Source: a virus. From it: a DNA stretch of 64,000 nt. Positions 40,493-47,621 of the stretch are shown here, in pieces. The stretch's first letter is position 1; the number at the start of each line of letters is the position of its first letter. The stretch is taken from positions 97,494 to 161,493 of the IMG/VR virus record IMGVR_UViG_3300010354_000045; one strand, given 5' to 3'. A program made the translations under genes and the position numbers. The notes under the pieces were generated by a model. The model did no database searches. It was not told the origin of the DNA and saw nothing but the letters and a program-made list of their open reading frames with translations.

Positions 40493-41405
40493 TTAAATGA
40501 CTTAATCTAATTAAGGTTGCCGCAAGGTTAATTTCCGGATCGCTGACCAGTGTGTGATCAACAAGACCTTGCTTGATAATAAGAATAGCTTTGTCTTGAG
40601 TTTGTTCGTTTCCAAAAATGGCAATGTTGTCGTAGAGCCATCTATAAATTTCTTCCATCTCCTCTGGGCGAGCCTGACCGCAGACGAGCTTACGGGCTTC
40701 CGAGATTTTACCTTTTTTGAATAACTCAACCATTTCGAGTTTGTAATCTGCCTCACCGGCATCTCCTTTTTCTGGACTGTGTAATTTACCGTCCAAACTG
40801 TTCATTTGCACCATATTGATACATTTCCTTAAATCAGGATATGTGGCACGTACAAATGTATCTAGTGTGTCTAGTTCGAATTCAATATTTTCTTCTACAA
40901 GAATTGTTGCAACACGAGCTGTAAATTCATTAATATCAACTCGCTCAATATGGAAACCTTGACAACGAGAATGTAAAGCAGGAATGATCCGATTAGGATA
41001 ATTGCAAGTAAGAATAAAACGAGCAGTAGTATGATACTCCTCCATAACCCCGCGAAGCGCGGCCTGTGCATTTGGTGATAGATAATCTGCTTCATCTAAT
41101 AACACTATCTTAAAATTTCCAAAAGGAATCATCTGAACAAAATTGACAATCTTGTCTCTAACGTCTTCTACAGAGTTTGTGCGACTTGCATTAATTTCTA
41201 AAATATCTAAGGGATTAATATCTAGTTCATTAAACAAGATCTTAGCAAGGGTAGTTTTACCAATACCTGCATTACCACTAAACAACAAGTGAGGAATAGT
41301 TCCTTCTTTCACCCACCGATGTACTTGTTCTTTTTGATGTTCATCTCTAAAAACATAACCATCTAATGTCTTAGGACGATATTTTTCAACCCAAAGTTCT
41401 TTCAT
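40485..41405 (-). CDS. 44: Clamp-loader large subunit (T4 gp44-like)
   Basis: 306 residues (T4 gp44 is 319). Walker A GNAGIGKT (44-51), Walker B VLLDEADYLS, the sensor LTCNYPNRI and the RFC-box SRC motif (HSRCQGF) are present. It loads the gp45 clamp onto DNA with the small subunit gp62, which I do not see in the window. The start overlaps the stop of a 47-residue zinc-ribbon-like gene (ATGA). Confidence 0.95.
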   Translation of the reverse strand: MKELWVEKYRPKTLDGYVFRDEHQKEQVHRWVKEGTIPHLLFSGNAGIGKTTLAKILFNELDINPLDILEINASRTNSVEDVRDKIVNFVQMIPFGNFKIVLLDEADYLSPNAQAALRGVMEEYHTTARFILTCNYPNRIIPALHSRCQGFHIERVDINEFTARVATILVEENIEFELDTLDTFVRATYPDLRKCINMVQMNSLDGKLHSPEKGDAGEADYKLEMVELFKKGKISEARKLVCGQARPEEMEEIYRWLYDNIAIFGNEQTQDKAILIIKQGLVDHTLVSDPEINLAATLIRLSHLNG

Positions 41406-41545
41406 TTAAACCATCCTTTAATAATTTTCCAAAGATTAAGAAAGCGCATAGAATGCAAATTCACTGTTGCTGGGTGGTGTGGGCACCTTCCCTGTTGCCA
41501 ATCACAAGTGATAGTATATTCTTTGCCACAAGTTTGACAATTCAT
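41402..41545 (-). CDS. Small zinc-ribbon-like protein
   Basis: A 47-residue frame that fills the gap between the cytidylyltransferase gene and gp44. It starts at an ATG that overlaps the upstream stop (ATGA) and ends in an ATGA overlap with gp44. The protein starts MNCQTCGKEY and has further cysteines at 14 and 21 (CDWQQGRCPHHP), so a CxxC plus two cysteines can bind zinc. The C-terminus is basic and aromatic (KIIKGWFK). The tight overlaps on both sides are good evidence that it is real. It may bind nucleic acid or a replication partner. Confidence 0.8.
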   Translation of the reverse strand: MNCQTCGKEYTITCDWQQGRCPHHPATVNLHSMRFLNLWKIIKGWFK

Positions 41546-41970
41546 GGATTATCCTTATAAGTTTTTATTAACTCGGCATCGACTACTCTTTGCCTAAGCT
41601 CACTAGTTGAAAAAGAATGTCTTCTTTTGTTAAAATAAAATTCCATTGGAATTTTATGACCGGTGAATTCATTTTTCATATATTCTTCACCTAAAATTCT
41701 AACATCTATAGGATAAGAAAGTAATATATCTTCTAATTCTTTTTCCGTAGTGTAGGGTATAACTTCATCAATATATTTACAAGCCTGTAATTGCACAAAC
41801 CTTTCAAATACACTCTGAACAGGTTTGTTTTTTGTGTTTGGTCGATCTACGGTAGGGTCTGTTTGAAGCCCTACAATAAGATAGTCACATTGAGTTTTTG
41901 CTTCTTTAAGCATCATTATATGACCTGCATGAAACAAGTCAAAAGTTGAACAAGTAAATCCTATACGCAT
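41542..41970 (-). CDS. Cytidylyltransferase-like nucleotidyltransferase (TagD/RfaE type)
   Basis: About 142 residues from the ATG at 41970, where the protein begins MRIGFTCSTFDLFHAGH; the ATG 12 codons upstream is unlikely. FDLFHAGHIMML is the HxGH motif of the glycerol-3-phosphate cytidylyltransferase family, and RRHSFSTSELR matches the second motif (SSTxxR-like). It would attach CMP or AMP to a small phosphorylated substrate, in lipid or sugar synthesis. It has a near-perfect promoter whose predicted start site falls at or near the ATG. Confidence 0.82.
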   Translation of the reverse strand: MRIGFTCSTFDLFHAGHIMMLKEAKTQCDYLIVGLQTDPTVDRPNTKNKPVQSVFERFVQLQACKYIDEVIPYTTEKELEDILLSYPIDVRILGEEYMKNEFTGHKIPMEFYFNKRRHSFSTSELRQRVVDAELIKTYKDNP

Positions 41971-41976
41971 AATAAC

Positions 41977-42006
41977 ATTGTAGCAAAAACAAATAGGGCC
42001 TGTCAA
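41977..42006 (-). promoter_or_regulatory. Sigma70-like promoter for the cytidylyltransferase
   Basis: Minus strand TTGACA (42001-42006) followed by GG, 18 bp spacer, TACAAT (41977-41982). The -10 box ends only 6 bp before the ATG at 41970, so the transcript would be almost leaderless. Confidence 0.7.
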
Positions 42007-42134
42007 GACCCTATTTTATACATTTCAATAAAAGACTCAAACGGCAATCGCCGCCAAAACTCAAAAGCTTCGTTTAAAGTTTTGAATTCTTTCGTATGTT
42101 TAGTATTATAGATAGCATAAACAACTTTATACAT
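42003..42134 (-). CDS. Small hypothetical protein
   Basis: 43 residues (MYKVVYAIYNTKHTKEF...), found by reading the gap between the MazG-like and the cytidylyltransferase genes. Start ATG overlaps the end of the MazG-like gene by 8 nt. The composition (amphipathic, basic, with a FWRRLPFESF segment) looks like a real small phage protein, but there is no strong ribosome binding site and its stop codon lies inside the next promoter. No function known. Confidence 0.55.
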   Translation of the reverse strand: MYKVVYAIYNTKHTKEFKTLNEAFEFWRRLPFESFIEMYKIGS

Positions 42135-42504
42135 TGTTTTTATTTAGGTAAGGTTTTAAGTTAGGAGGAGTCCATCCAACTGGCTTTAACACTTTACCAT
42201 CTTCACGTTTTCGAACCTTGCCTGTCTGAGAGTCAATTTTGTCAAAATTTGTACGCATGACTTCTTTCCACGCACCCTCAGCATCGGCCCCCATAGAATG
42301 GATAGCACCAATTGTAACAACTAGTATGTCGATAAGAGCATCTAATTGTTCTACGGAATCTTTGTTAGATTCTGCTGTAACAAGTTCATCGAATTCTTCT
42401 TCGATTAGATTTTTGTACATTTCAAACTGTTTAAGATTGAAATCGCCAACAGTTTGATCGCAGGCTTTCATAAATTTTTCTTGATCTCTAAAAGGATTTG
42501 TCAT
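42127..42504 (-). CDS. MazG-like / phosphoribosyl-ATP pyrophosphohydrolase-like protein
   Basis: 125 residues. EEEFDEL (about residues 35-41) and DALIDILVVTIGA (ExxD-like acidic pair in the following helix) fit the all-alpha NTP pyrophosphatase fold. It probably hydrolyses a nucleoside triphosphate to its monophosphate; the substrate is not known. Together with the short MazG-like protein at 8.9 kb it makes two members of this fold in the window. It starts 2 bp after the GroES-like gene. Confidence 0.7.
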   Translation of the reverse strand: MTNPFRDQEKFMKACDQTVGDFNLKQFEMYKNLIEEEFDELVTAESNKDSVEQLDALIDILVVTIGAIHSMGADAEGAWKEVMRTNFDKIDSQTGKVRKREDGKVLKPVGWTPPNLKPYLNKNNV

Positions 42505-42506
42505 TT

Positions 42507-42878
42507 TTAAAAGTTAAAAGTTTGATGTTGTGCAGTACTTACATTACTAAAAATTGTTTCTGATGGTTTATCATCACTGACTGCAAGAATTGCTTTAGTA
42601 TCTGCTCTTCGGATAACAATTTCGTCACCGTTTTCATTTACTACAGTAATGCCTCTCGACCATCGACCGTGTTCTAATAGAATCCATTCACCTACTTTGA
42701 CGTCTTCTTGTTGAGGGCCAATTGCCCATACACGCCCCCAGCGACTCTTAACACCTTCGCTCTTGCCATCTTGGCTAGGAATAATAATTCCTCCTTTGGT
42801 TTTTTCTTCTCCGAACTCCATATCGGAAACAAAAATATTATCCTTTAGTGGTATTAGTTTTCCAGTTACTTTACTCAT
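42507..42878 (-). CDS. GroES-like co-chaperonin
   Basis: 123 residues. GKLIPLKDNIFVSDMEFGEE, the mobile-loop region KTKGGIIIPS (about 26-35), GRVWAIGPQQEDVKVGEWILL and GDEIVIRRADTKAILAV follow the GroES/Cpn10 core. In T4, gp31 replaces host GroES to fold the major capsid protein; this gene probably plays the same role. It overlaps the upstream gene by one base. With clpA and dnaJ it forms a phage-encoded chaperone set. Confidence 0.85.
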   Translation of the reverse strand: MSKVTGKLIPLKDNIFVSDMEFGEEKTKGGIIIPSQDGKSEGVKSRWGRVWAIGPQQEDVKVGEWILLEHGRWSRGITVVNENGDEIVIRRADTKAILAVSDDKPSETIFSNVSTAQHQTFNF

Positions 42879-43159
42879 TATTCGTTACCTTCTGGATCCA
42901 TATTCGAAACGTCTTTTTTCTGAACCTGTGTTCTAGTATTAATCTGATCGGGTACAGAAACTCCTCCCGATGTATCCTGTAATACTTCTTCACGTTTACG
43001 GATAATTTTGCCACCTGGACCTAATTCGTCGCCCCTGGCATTTACCTTAGCGTTGCCGACAGCAGGAGTTAGTTCATTTTGCATCATTAGCTTGTGCATG
43101 TCAACTTCTTTTCCCTGCATTGTTCTGTAAACTTGTCTTGGTTGCTCTTTCATAGCCAT
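42878..43159 (-). CDS. Conserved hypothetical phage protein
   Basis: 93 residues. VYRTMQGKEVDMHKLMMQNELTPAVGNAKVNARGDELGPGGKIIRKREE is a stretch I recognise as highly conserved in marine T4-like phages, with no assigned function. The rest is polar and probably flexible. GGAGACAGGT serves as ribosome binding site. Confidence 0.7.
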   Translation of the reverse strand: MAMKEQPRQVYRTMQGKEVDMHKLMMQNELTPAVGNAKVNARGDELGPGGKIIRKREEVLQDTSGGVSVPDQINTRTQVQKKDVSNMDPEGNE

Positions 43160-43183
43160 ACCTGTCTCCTTAATGTATATTAC

Positions 43184-43699
43184 TTATCTTAGAAATTCGC
43201 GCCAGTCCAAATTATATTTTATGCTGTCTATTTTATGAACGCCTAACAAATATAAAACATAACTGGCTACGCTGCTTCCTCGTCCTACACCCCATAATAT
43301 ATTTTCTTTTGAACAAACGTCTACAAAATATTTTAGCCATCGCAATAAATCTAGCATGTTTCTTGCTTTAAACTCTTCTAGTTCTTCTTTAACTCTAGTA
43401 AAGTTTGGATCCCATGGTGGCGATCGATCTAAAATAAAAGATTCAATATCTAGACTTTTGTATTCTTTGGGCATGTGCCAATCGGCTTGCATGTATCGAT
43501 CAAAATCTTCTATACTCAAATCATCATTAGGATTAATTGGCGGAACAAAACTAAAGTCAAACTGTTCTTCCAATTTAGCAATTTCGTCTGTTCTATCAAC
43601 AATGATAGTGTCGTTGATTGTTATTTGATGCCCTTTGTATATGGCATCAAATAAATCTTTCTCATTAAAAATAGGATTTTTATACTGATCGAGTCTCAT
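43184..43699 (-). CDS. DnaE-like fragment (DNA polymerase III alpha-like motif)
   Basis: 171 residues. The C-terminal ~35 residues (GVGRGSSVASYVLYLLGVHKID...YNLDWREFL) match the [32 protein letters not shown] segment of bacterial DNA polymerase III alpha. The gene stops (TAA) just where the alpha subunit would continue to its catalytic aspartates, so it cannot be a polymerase. Either a domesticated fragment with another role or a remnant. The N-terminal ~130 residues show no recognised domain. The phage has its own family B polymerase. Confidence 0.6.
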   Translation of the reverse strand: MRLDQYKNPIFNEKDLFDAIYKGHQITINDTIIVDRTDEIAKLEEQFDFSFVPPINPNDDLSIEDFDRYMQADWHMPKEYKSLDIESFILDRSPPWDPNFTRVKEELEEFKARNMLDLLRWLKYFVDVCSKENILWGVGRGSSVASYVLYLLGVHKIDSIKYNLDWREFLR

Positions 43700-43708
43700 G
43701 TCAACATT

Positions 43709-43939
43709 TTAGTTGACATTTATCAGTTTGTCAAGATTTTTATCTCGAGATGCTATCATTTTCTCGTATTCTTTAGCTCGCCGACTGCTTAGTTCTTCTC
43801 TATAACAGTCAAGAACAGCAACTATTTGAGCTTGCACCCCTGGATTAACTGTTTGGAAATATTTTCTAGTTAACTCGTTTATTTTGTTTTCCAATTCAGC
43901 ATCTTTAAATGTATTTAAATCTGGAACTAATGGATGCAT
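43709..43939 (-). CDS. Conserved small phage protein
   Basis: About 76 residues from the ATG at 43939 (MHPLVPDLNTFKDAEL...), which begins just after the stop of the upstream structural gene; the longer frame to 44005 would run into that gene. Helical with two amphipathic helices and RKYFQTVNPGVQAQIVAVLDCYREEL, a pattern found in T4-like phages. Function unknown. Confidence 0.65.
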   Translation of the reverse strand: MHPLVPDLNTFKDAELENKINELTRKYFQTVNPGVQAQIVAVLDCYREELSSRRAKEYEKMIASRDKNLDKLINVN

Positions 43940-43941
43940 AA

Positions 43942-44547
43942 TTAAGATACTACGTAAGAACCAAGCAACCTTATAAAGACATTTGCACCATTGTCGTATG
44001 ACCAAGCTTCGATAACTTTATGATCACCAGTAGCATTAACTGTTAACGCTGCCCAGCCGTCGGGCAGTCTTATAGTGCCACCACCTTCTGTTGCAAAAGA
44101 CACACTGTAAGGAGCACCTACAGCAGGTACAGGAACTGTTCCTGTAGATAATAAATGGATTTTTATTTTAGTAGATCCAACGTTTGGCCAATTAATAAAT
44201 CTTAAAGTTGCCGCAGCACTTAATTTAAAAATCTGTGTAGCTGCTGTTAATAAATTAACATCAGTTGTTCCTGAAATCACTGTGGGTCCGTATGACACTT
44301 CTGATAAAGAATTAACTAAGCCGTTTGATAATGTACTACCTAACAAATCGTTAACTACTGGAGTGCTAGGTATAGCTAATGTTCCTCTAAGAAGTGCTTT
44401 ATCTTGCAACGATGTAATTTCGTTTTTAGCAGTAGATAAAGCCGATGCTATCGCTGTAAAATTATCTCTAAATCCTTGACTGTCGTTATCTATCCCAGCT
44501 ACTGGATATAGCTGATTAATAGACGCGGTGTTTATTTGGCTGGTCAT
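43942..44547 (-). CDS. Virion structural (tail fibre-like) protein
   Basis: 201 residues. The N-terminus ASINQLYPVAGIDNDSQGFRDNFTAIASAL is a variant of the segment shared by the other fibre genes (ND...G..(L/F)R..F...N.NF). The remainder is Ser/Thr/Gly/Val-rich and beta-like. Probably a small adhesin or fibre-associated component. A GATAAATA late box lies 31 bp upstream, in the end of the next gene. Confidence 0.7.
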   Translation of the reverse strand: MTSQINTASINQLYPVAGIDNDSQGFRDNFTAIASALSTAKNEITSLQDKALLRGTLAIPSTPVVNDLLGSTLSNGLVNSLSEVSYGPTVISGTTDVNLLTAATQIFKLSAAATLRFINWPNVGSTKIKIHLLSTGTVPVPAVGAPYSVSFATEGGGTIRLPDGWAALTVNATGDHKVIEAWSYDNGANVFIRLLGSYVVS

Positions 44548-46994
44548 ATGGTAATCCTATCGTTCTTGAATACAAGATATTTATCGCTTGTATAACCGTC
44601 AGTTGAATCTATTATATATCTATCTACGGTAAAATCTATGTTTTTAAAGTCAAATCCGCTGTATTTTATTTTTAAAATGATATCGCTGGCAGTTCCTGCC
44701 TTACAAAAACATATCGGAACAGCAAGTTTAAATCCTAACTCGTCTCTAGTGCCTGGTTGTATACTACGCATCCATAGAGGCAAGTAATTTCTTTCTACAG
44801 CAAGTAATTGTCCATTTGAATTTCTAGCTTGCTTTAAACGCTCTTGCCAGTTGCTAATACTGCTAGGATAATATTTAACAGAATTTGGATCTGATGTTAG
44901 TACGCCGGTACTGTCGATAGTTAATAATTCTTCTCTACGAACATTAGTAGGCGCCGGAATAGCTAACCTATCAATTTTAGCTTGCTGACCCGCAGTTGGT
45001 GTTGGTTTATTATAGGGAAATCCTCCTAACCAATAACTATTATCGTTGTCTACTGTAATTTTATCTGTACGTTTACTTCTCTTAACGGCTAACGGTAATT
45101 TTTTGTCACCTACTTCTAACGGATCTAGCATTTCAACATAAATTACTTCGTATAGAATTTCTGTTGTTCCCGGCATTACTGCTGCTGCTGATTTAATTTC
45201 GCCGAAGTGAAATCTTTTTCTTTTATGATTTAATCCCATCGCACTAACATAAGCACCTGCGTTAGTACTTTCTATTCCGGCATATACTAACAATCCCATG
45301 TCTTCTTGAACACCAAAGTTTGGATCTCCTGATCGATATATACTAGAGGGTGTAAAGATGTTTGGATTGTTAATGAAATCCTTCCATAGTGTTCTTTGAT
45401 CTAGTTTTAAAAATGGTTTGGTAATGATATTACTAAACACCAATTGATTTGGTGTATCAACTGTTATAACAAATTCTCTAGTTACAGCACTAAACCCGTA
45501 TTGATCTTTAGCTTGTGCAGTAAATTTGTAAACTCGGTCAACAGTAGTTTTCCCACCGTCGAATGTTGTTGGTTTGCCACTTGATGTGGGATTCTTAGTT
45601 TGGTCGTAGTTAAAAGATGTTAATCCTAATCGATCTACAACTACTGTAGACCCCACTAAGTGATAATCACCATACTGTGTAACTTTACCAATTATTTCTC
45701 CGTCTTGACTAAGTTCCAACCCTGGCGGTAATTTACCGCTTATTTTTGTATAGATGAGTTCTGCATTAGGAATTGAAGTTGTTGCTTTAATAAACAATGT
45801 TGAAACAAAGTTAGCATTAATTCCTCCTAAATTACTAGATGTATTCCAGTATATAGTGCTTTCTACTTCACCGACTATTTGAATAGTAAATGTTCTTGAA
45901 GCACTTGCAGTCTCACCATCTTCACCGTATCTAGTACCTGTAACAGTAAAAGTGTATGTTTTTGTTATAGCAGGTTGATATGGAATAACACCATAAAGGT
46001 CAGCAGTAGCAAGATCAAAATTTAATCCTGGAGGTAAGTTATTAACATTATCTATGGTAAAAACAACAGGACTATCTGGAACATCGTAGACATCAAGTCT
46101 TATAAACACGTAATTGTTAGCTCTTACAATTCCTAAATTTGCAGGAGTTAACCATATAGGAGTTCTTAGATAAGTTACATCGGCAGTGAATAATCCGTTA
46201 TTATCTAACCACGAAGCTGTGTTGTCTGCTCTAAAGTAATCATCAGCTACAACAAATATTTTAAAAGTTCTTTTTACAAATGAATCACCGTCTGTTACAG
46301 TTACAGTAAATTCATAATTCCTATTAATTTTTTTAGGTTGGTTCGTTGGTACGTTAAAATCGTAAAATACTGTATCATAAATGTATGTGTCGTATCCATT
46401 TGAGGATACTATAGCAAAATCAAAAGCAACAGAATCAAAATATCCAGAGTCAAATGTTCCGTCACCGTCTGTTGGCTGTAAAGAATATATAGGTCTAGTA
46501 AATCCTACAATACGTCCATCTTCAGTTAGTTGTAATCCAGGGGGAAGTTCACCGTCTCCTGCTGCAATAAAATAATTTAATGTCTGTCCTGCGGCAGTAT
46601 CTGGGTCAATAACTTCAAGTTGATAATTTACATAGCTATTATCTAGCGCAAAATACTGTTGAGCATTTCCAACAGGTAAACTACCACTAGGTGTTATAAA
46701 AGAAGGTACATCTGCTCCTTCTATAGTAATTTTAAAAGTTCTATCACTAATTTCACCGTTTTTACTAGCTCTGACACAAAACTTAAATTCCGTAGTTCTT
46801 GAAACTTCGTACGGAGATCCTGTAATTGCAGAGTCTACAAGACGTAGTCCGCCGGGCAATTGTCCAGAAATTATATTATAAGCAACTCCGGTAGTACCGT
46901 TTACTGGTAATTGAATAGCAGGGGTCACTAAAGTACTTTCTTGAAAAGTACCTAGAGAATACCCCGAAGCTTGAGTCCAAACATTTAGTGCCAT
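44544..46994 (-). CDS. Tail fibre protein with putative Ig (He_PIG-like) repeats
   Basis: 816 residues, beta-rich. Four or more repeats share the pattern LPxGLxL...GxIxG (LPGGLRLVDSAITG, LPPGLQLTEDGRIVG, LPPGLNFDLATADLYG, LPPGLELSQDGEIIG), each followed by a F-x-V-x-x-x-D strand, as in He_PIG domains. The C-terminal ~200 residues differ and may bind a receptor. It is a surface adhesin or fibre. Overlaps the downstream gene by 4 nt; a GATAAATA late box lies at 47012-47019. Confidence 0.82.
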   Translation of the reverse strand: MALNVWTQASGYSLGTFQESTLVTPAIQLPVNGTTGVAYNIISGQLPGGLRLVDSAITGSPYEVSRTTEFKFCVRASKNGEISDRTFKITIEGADVPSFITPSGSLPVGNAQQYFALDNSYVNYQLEVIDPDTAAGQTLNYFIAAGDGELPPGLQLTEDGRIVGFTRPIYSLQPTDGDGTFDSGYFDSVAFDFAIVSSNGYDTYIYDTVFYDFNVPTNQPKKINRNYEFTVTVTDGDSFVKRTFKIFVVADDYFRADNTASWLDNNGLFTADVTYLRTPIWLTPANLGIVRANNYVFIRLDVYDVPDSPVVFTIDNVNNLPPGLNFDLATADLYGVIPYQPAITKTYTFTVTGTRYGEDGETASASRTFTIQIVGEVESTIYWNTSSNLGGINANFVSTLFIKATTSIPNAELIYTKISGKLPPGLELSQDGEIIGKVTQYGDYHLVGSTVVVDRLGLTSFNYDQTKNPTSSGKPTTFDGGKTTVDRVYKFTAQAKDQYGFSAVTREFVITVDTPNQLVFSNIITKPFLKLDQRTLWKDFINNPNIFTPSSIYRSGDPNFGVQEDMGLLVYAGIESTNAGAYVSAMGLNHKRKRFHFGEIKSAAAVMPGTTEILYEVIYVEMLDPLEVGDKKLPLAVKRSKRTDKITVDNDNSYWLGGFPYNKPTPTAGQQAKIDRLAIPAPTNVRREELLTIDSTGVLTSDPNSVKYYPSSISNWQERLKQARNSNGQLLAVERNYLPLWMRSIQPGTRDELGFKLAVPICFCKAGTASDIILKIKYSGFDFKNIDFTVDRYIIDSTDGYTSDKYLVFKNDRITI
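44578..44585 (-). promoter_or_regulatory. Late promoter box
   Basis: GATAAATA on the minus strand, 31 bp before the ATG at 44547. Confidence 0.55.
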
Positions 46995-47011
46995 ACTTAA
47001 TCTCTTTTAAG

Positions 47012-47019
47012 TATTTATC
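47012..47019 (-). promoter_or_regulatory. Late promoter box
   Basis: GATAAATA on the minus strand, 18 bp before the ATG at 46994. Confidence 0.6.
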
Positions 47020-47030
47020 GGCAGATGATT

Positions 47031-47594
47031 TTAGGTTGCTGGCTGGTTAAATGGTCCGAAATCTAGTACATTTGCTAGGTTATCCCCAAATGTTCCCATG
47101 TCCATAGGTAATCCTGCTGGTAAAACGTTAGGGATGATACCTGTAGGTATAGTAAATGTGCCAAAATCGATGTCAACCATATTAGAATTAATAATAAATG
47201 CTACTAAGGTACTTAATACTGGAACGCTATGCCCAAATACACTAACATTAGCACTTCCTGATCCTGTAATATTAAATCCGTTAGTATTAAGATTTCCGCC
47301 TAACGTTGGAGTAGTATCATTTTGTACTGTCGTAACAGCACTTAAATTAATAGTAGTTGCAGTATTACCAAAAACAACTGTATTATTTGTGCTAGTTAGA
47401 GTTTTAAATTCTAAATTAGCAACGTTACGTTGGGCAAAAAGTCCAGCACCGCCTCCAATATTAACACCGTTTATAATTCCAACAGTACTACTAACTTCGG
47501 TAAAATTTGCATTTACCTTTTGGAAGGCTGTACGTAAGTCGTCACCAGTTCCGTCATTGGGATATGTTCCTAGATTTATTGTTTGGATCGGCAT
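47031..47594 (-). CDS. Virion structural (tail fibre-like) protein
   Basis: 187 residues. The N-terminus INLGTYPNDGTGDDLRTAFQ...NANFTEV is the fibre-shared segment, here in its clearest form. The rest is beta-rich, with a Gly/Pro-rich, hydrophobic tail. Probably a short fibre or fibre-attachment component. GTAAATA late box at 47613-47619 (19 bp upstream). Confidence 0.7.
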   Translation of the reverse strand: MPIQTINLGTYPNDGTGDDLRTAFQKVNANFTEVSSTVGIINGVNIGGGAGLFAQRNVANLEFKTLTSTNNTVVFGNTATTINLSAVTTVQNDTTPTLGGNLNTNGFNITGSGSANVSVFGHSVPVLSTLVAFIINSNMVDIDFGTFTIPTGIIPNVLPAGLPMDMGTFGDNLANVLDFGPFNQPAT

Positions 47595-47612
47595 ATTTTG
47601 CTCCGTTTAGTA

Positions 47613-47619
47613 TATTTAC
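47613..47619 (-). promoter_or_regulatory. Late promoter box
   Basis: GTAAATA on the minus strand, 19 bp before the ATG at 47594. Confidence 0.5.
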
Positions 47620-47621
47620 CG

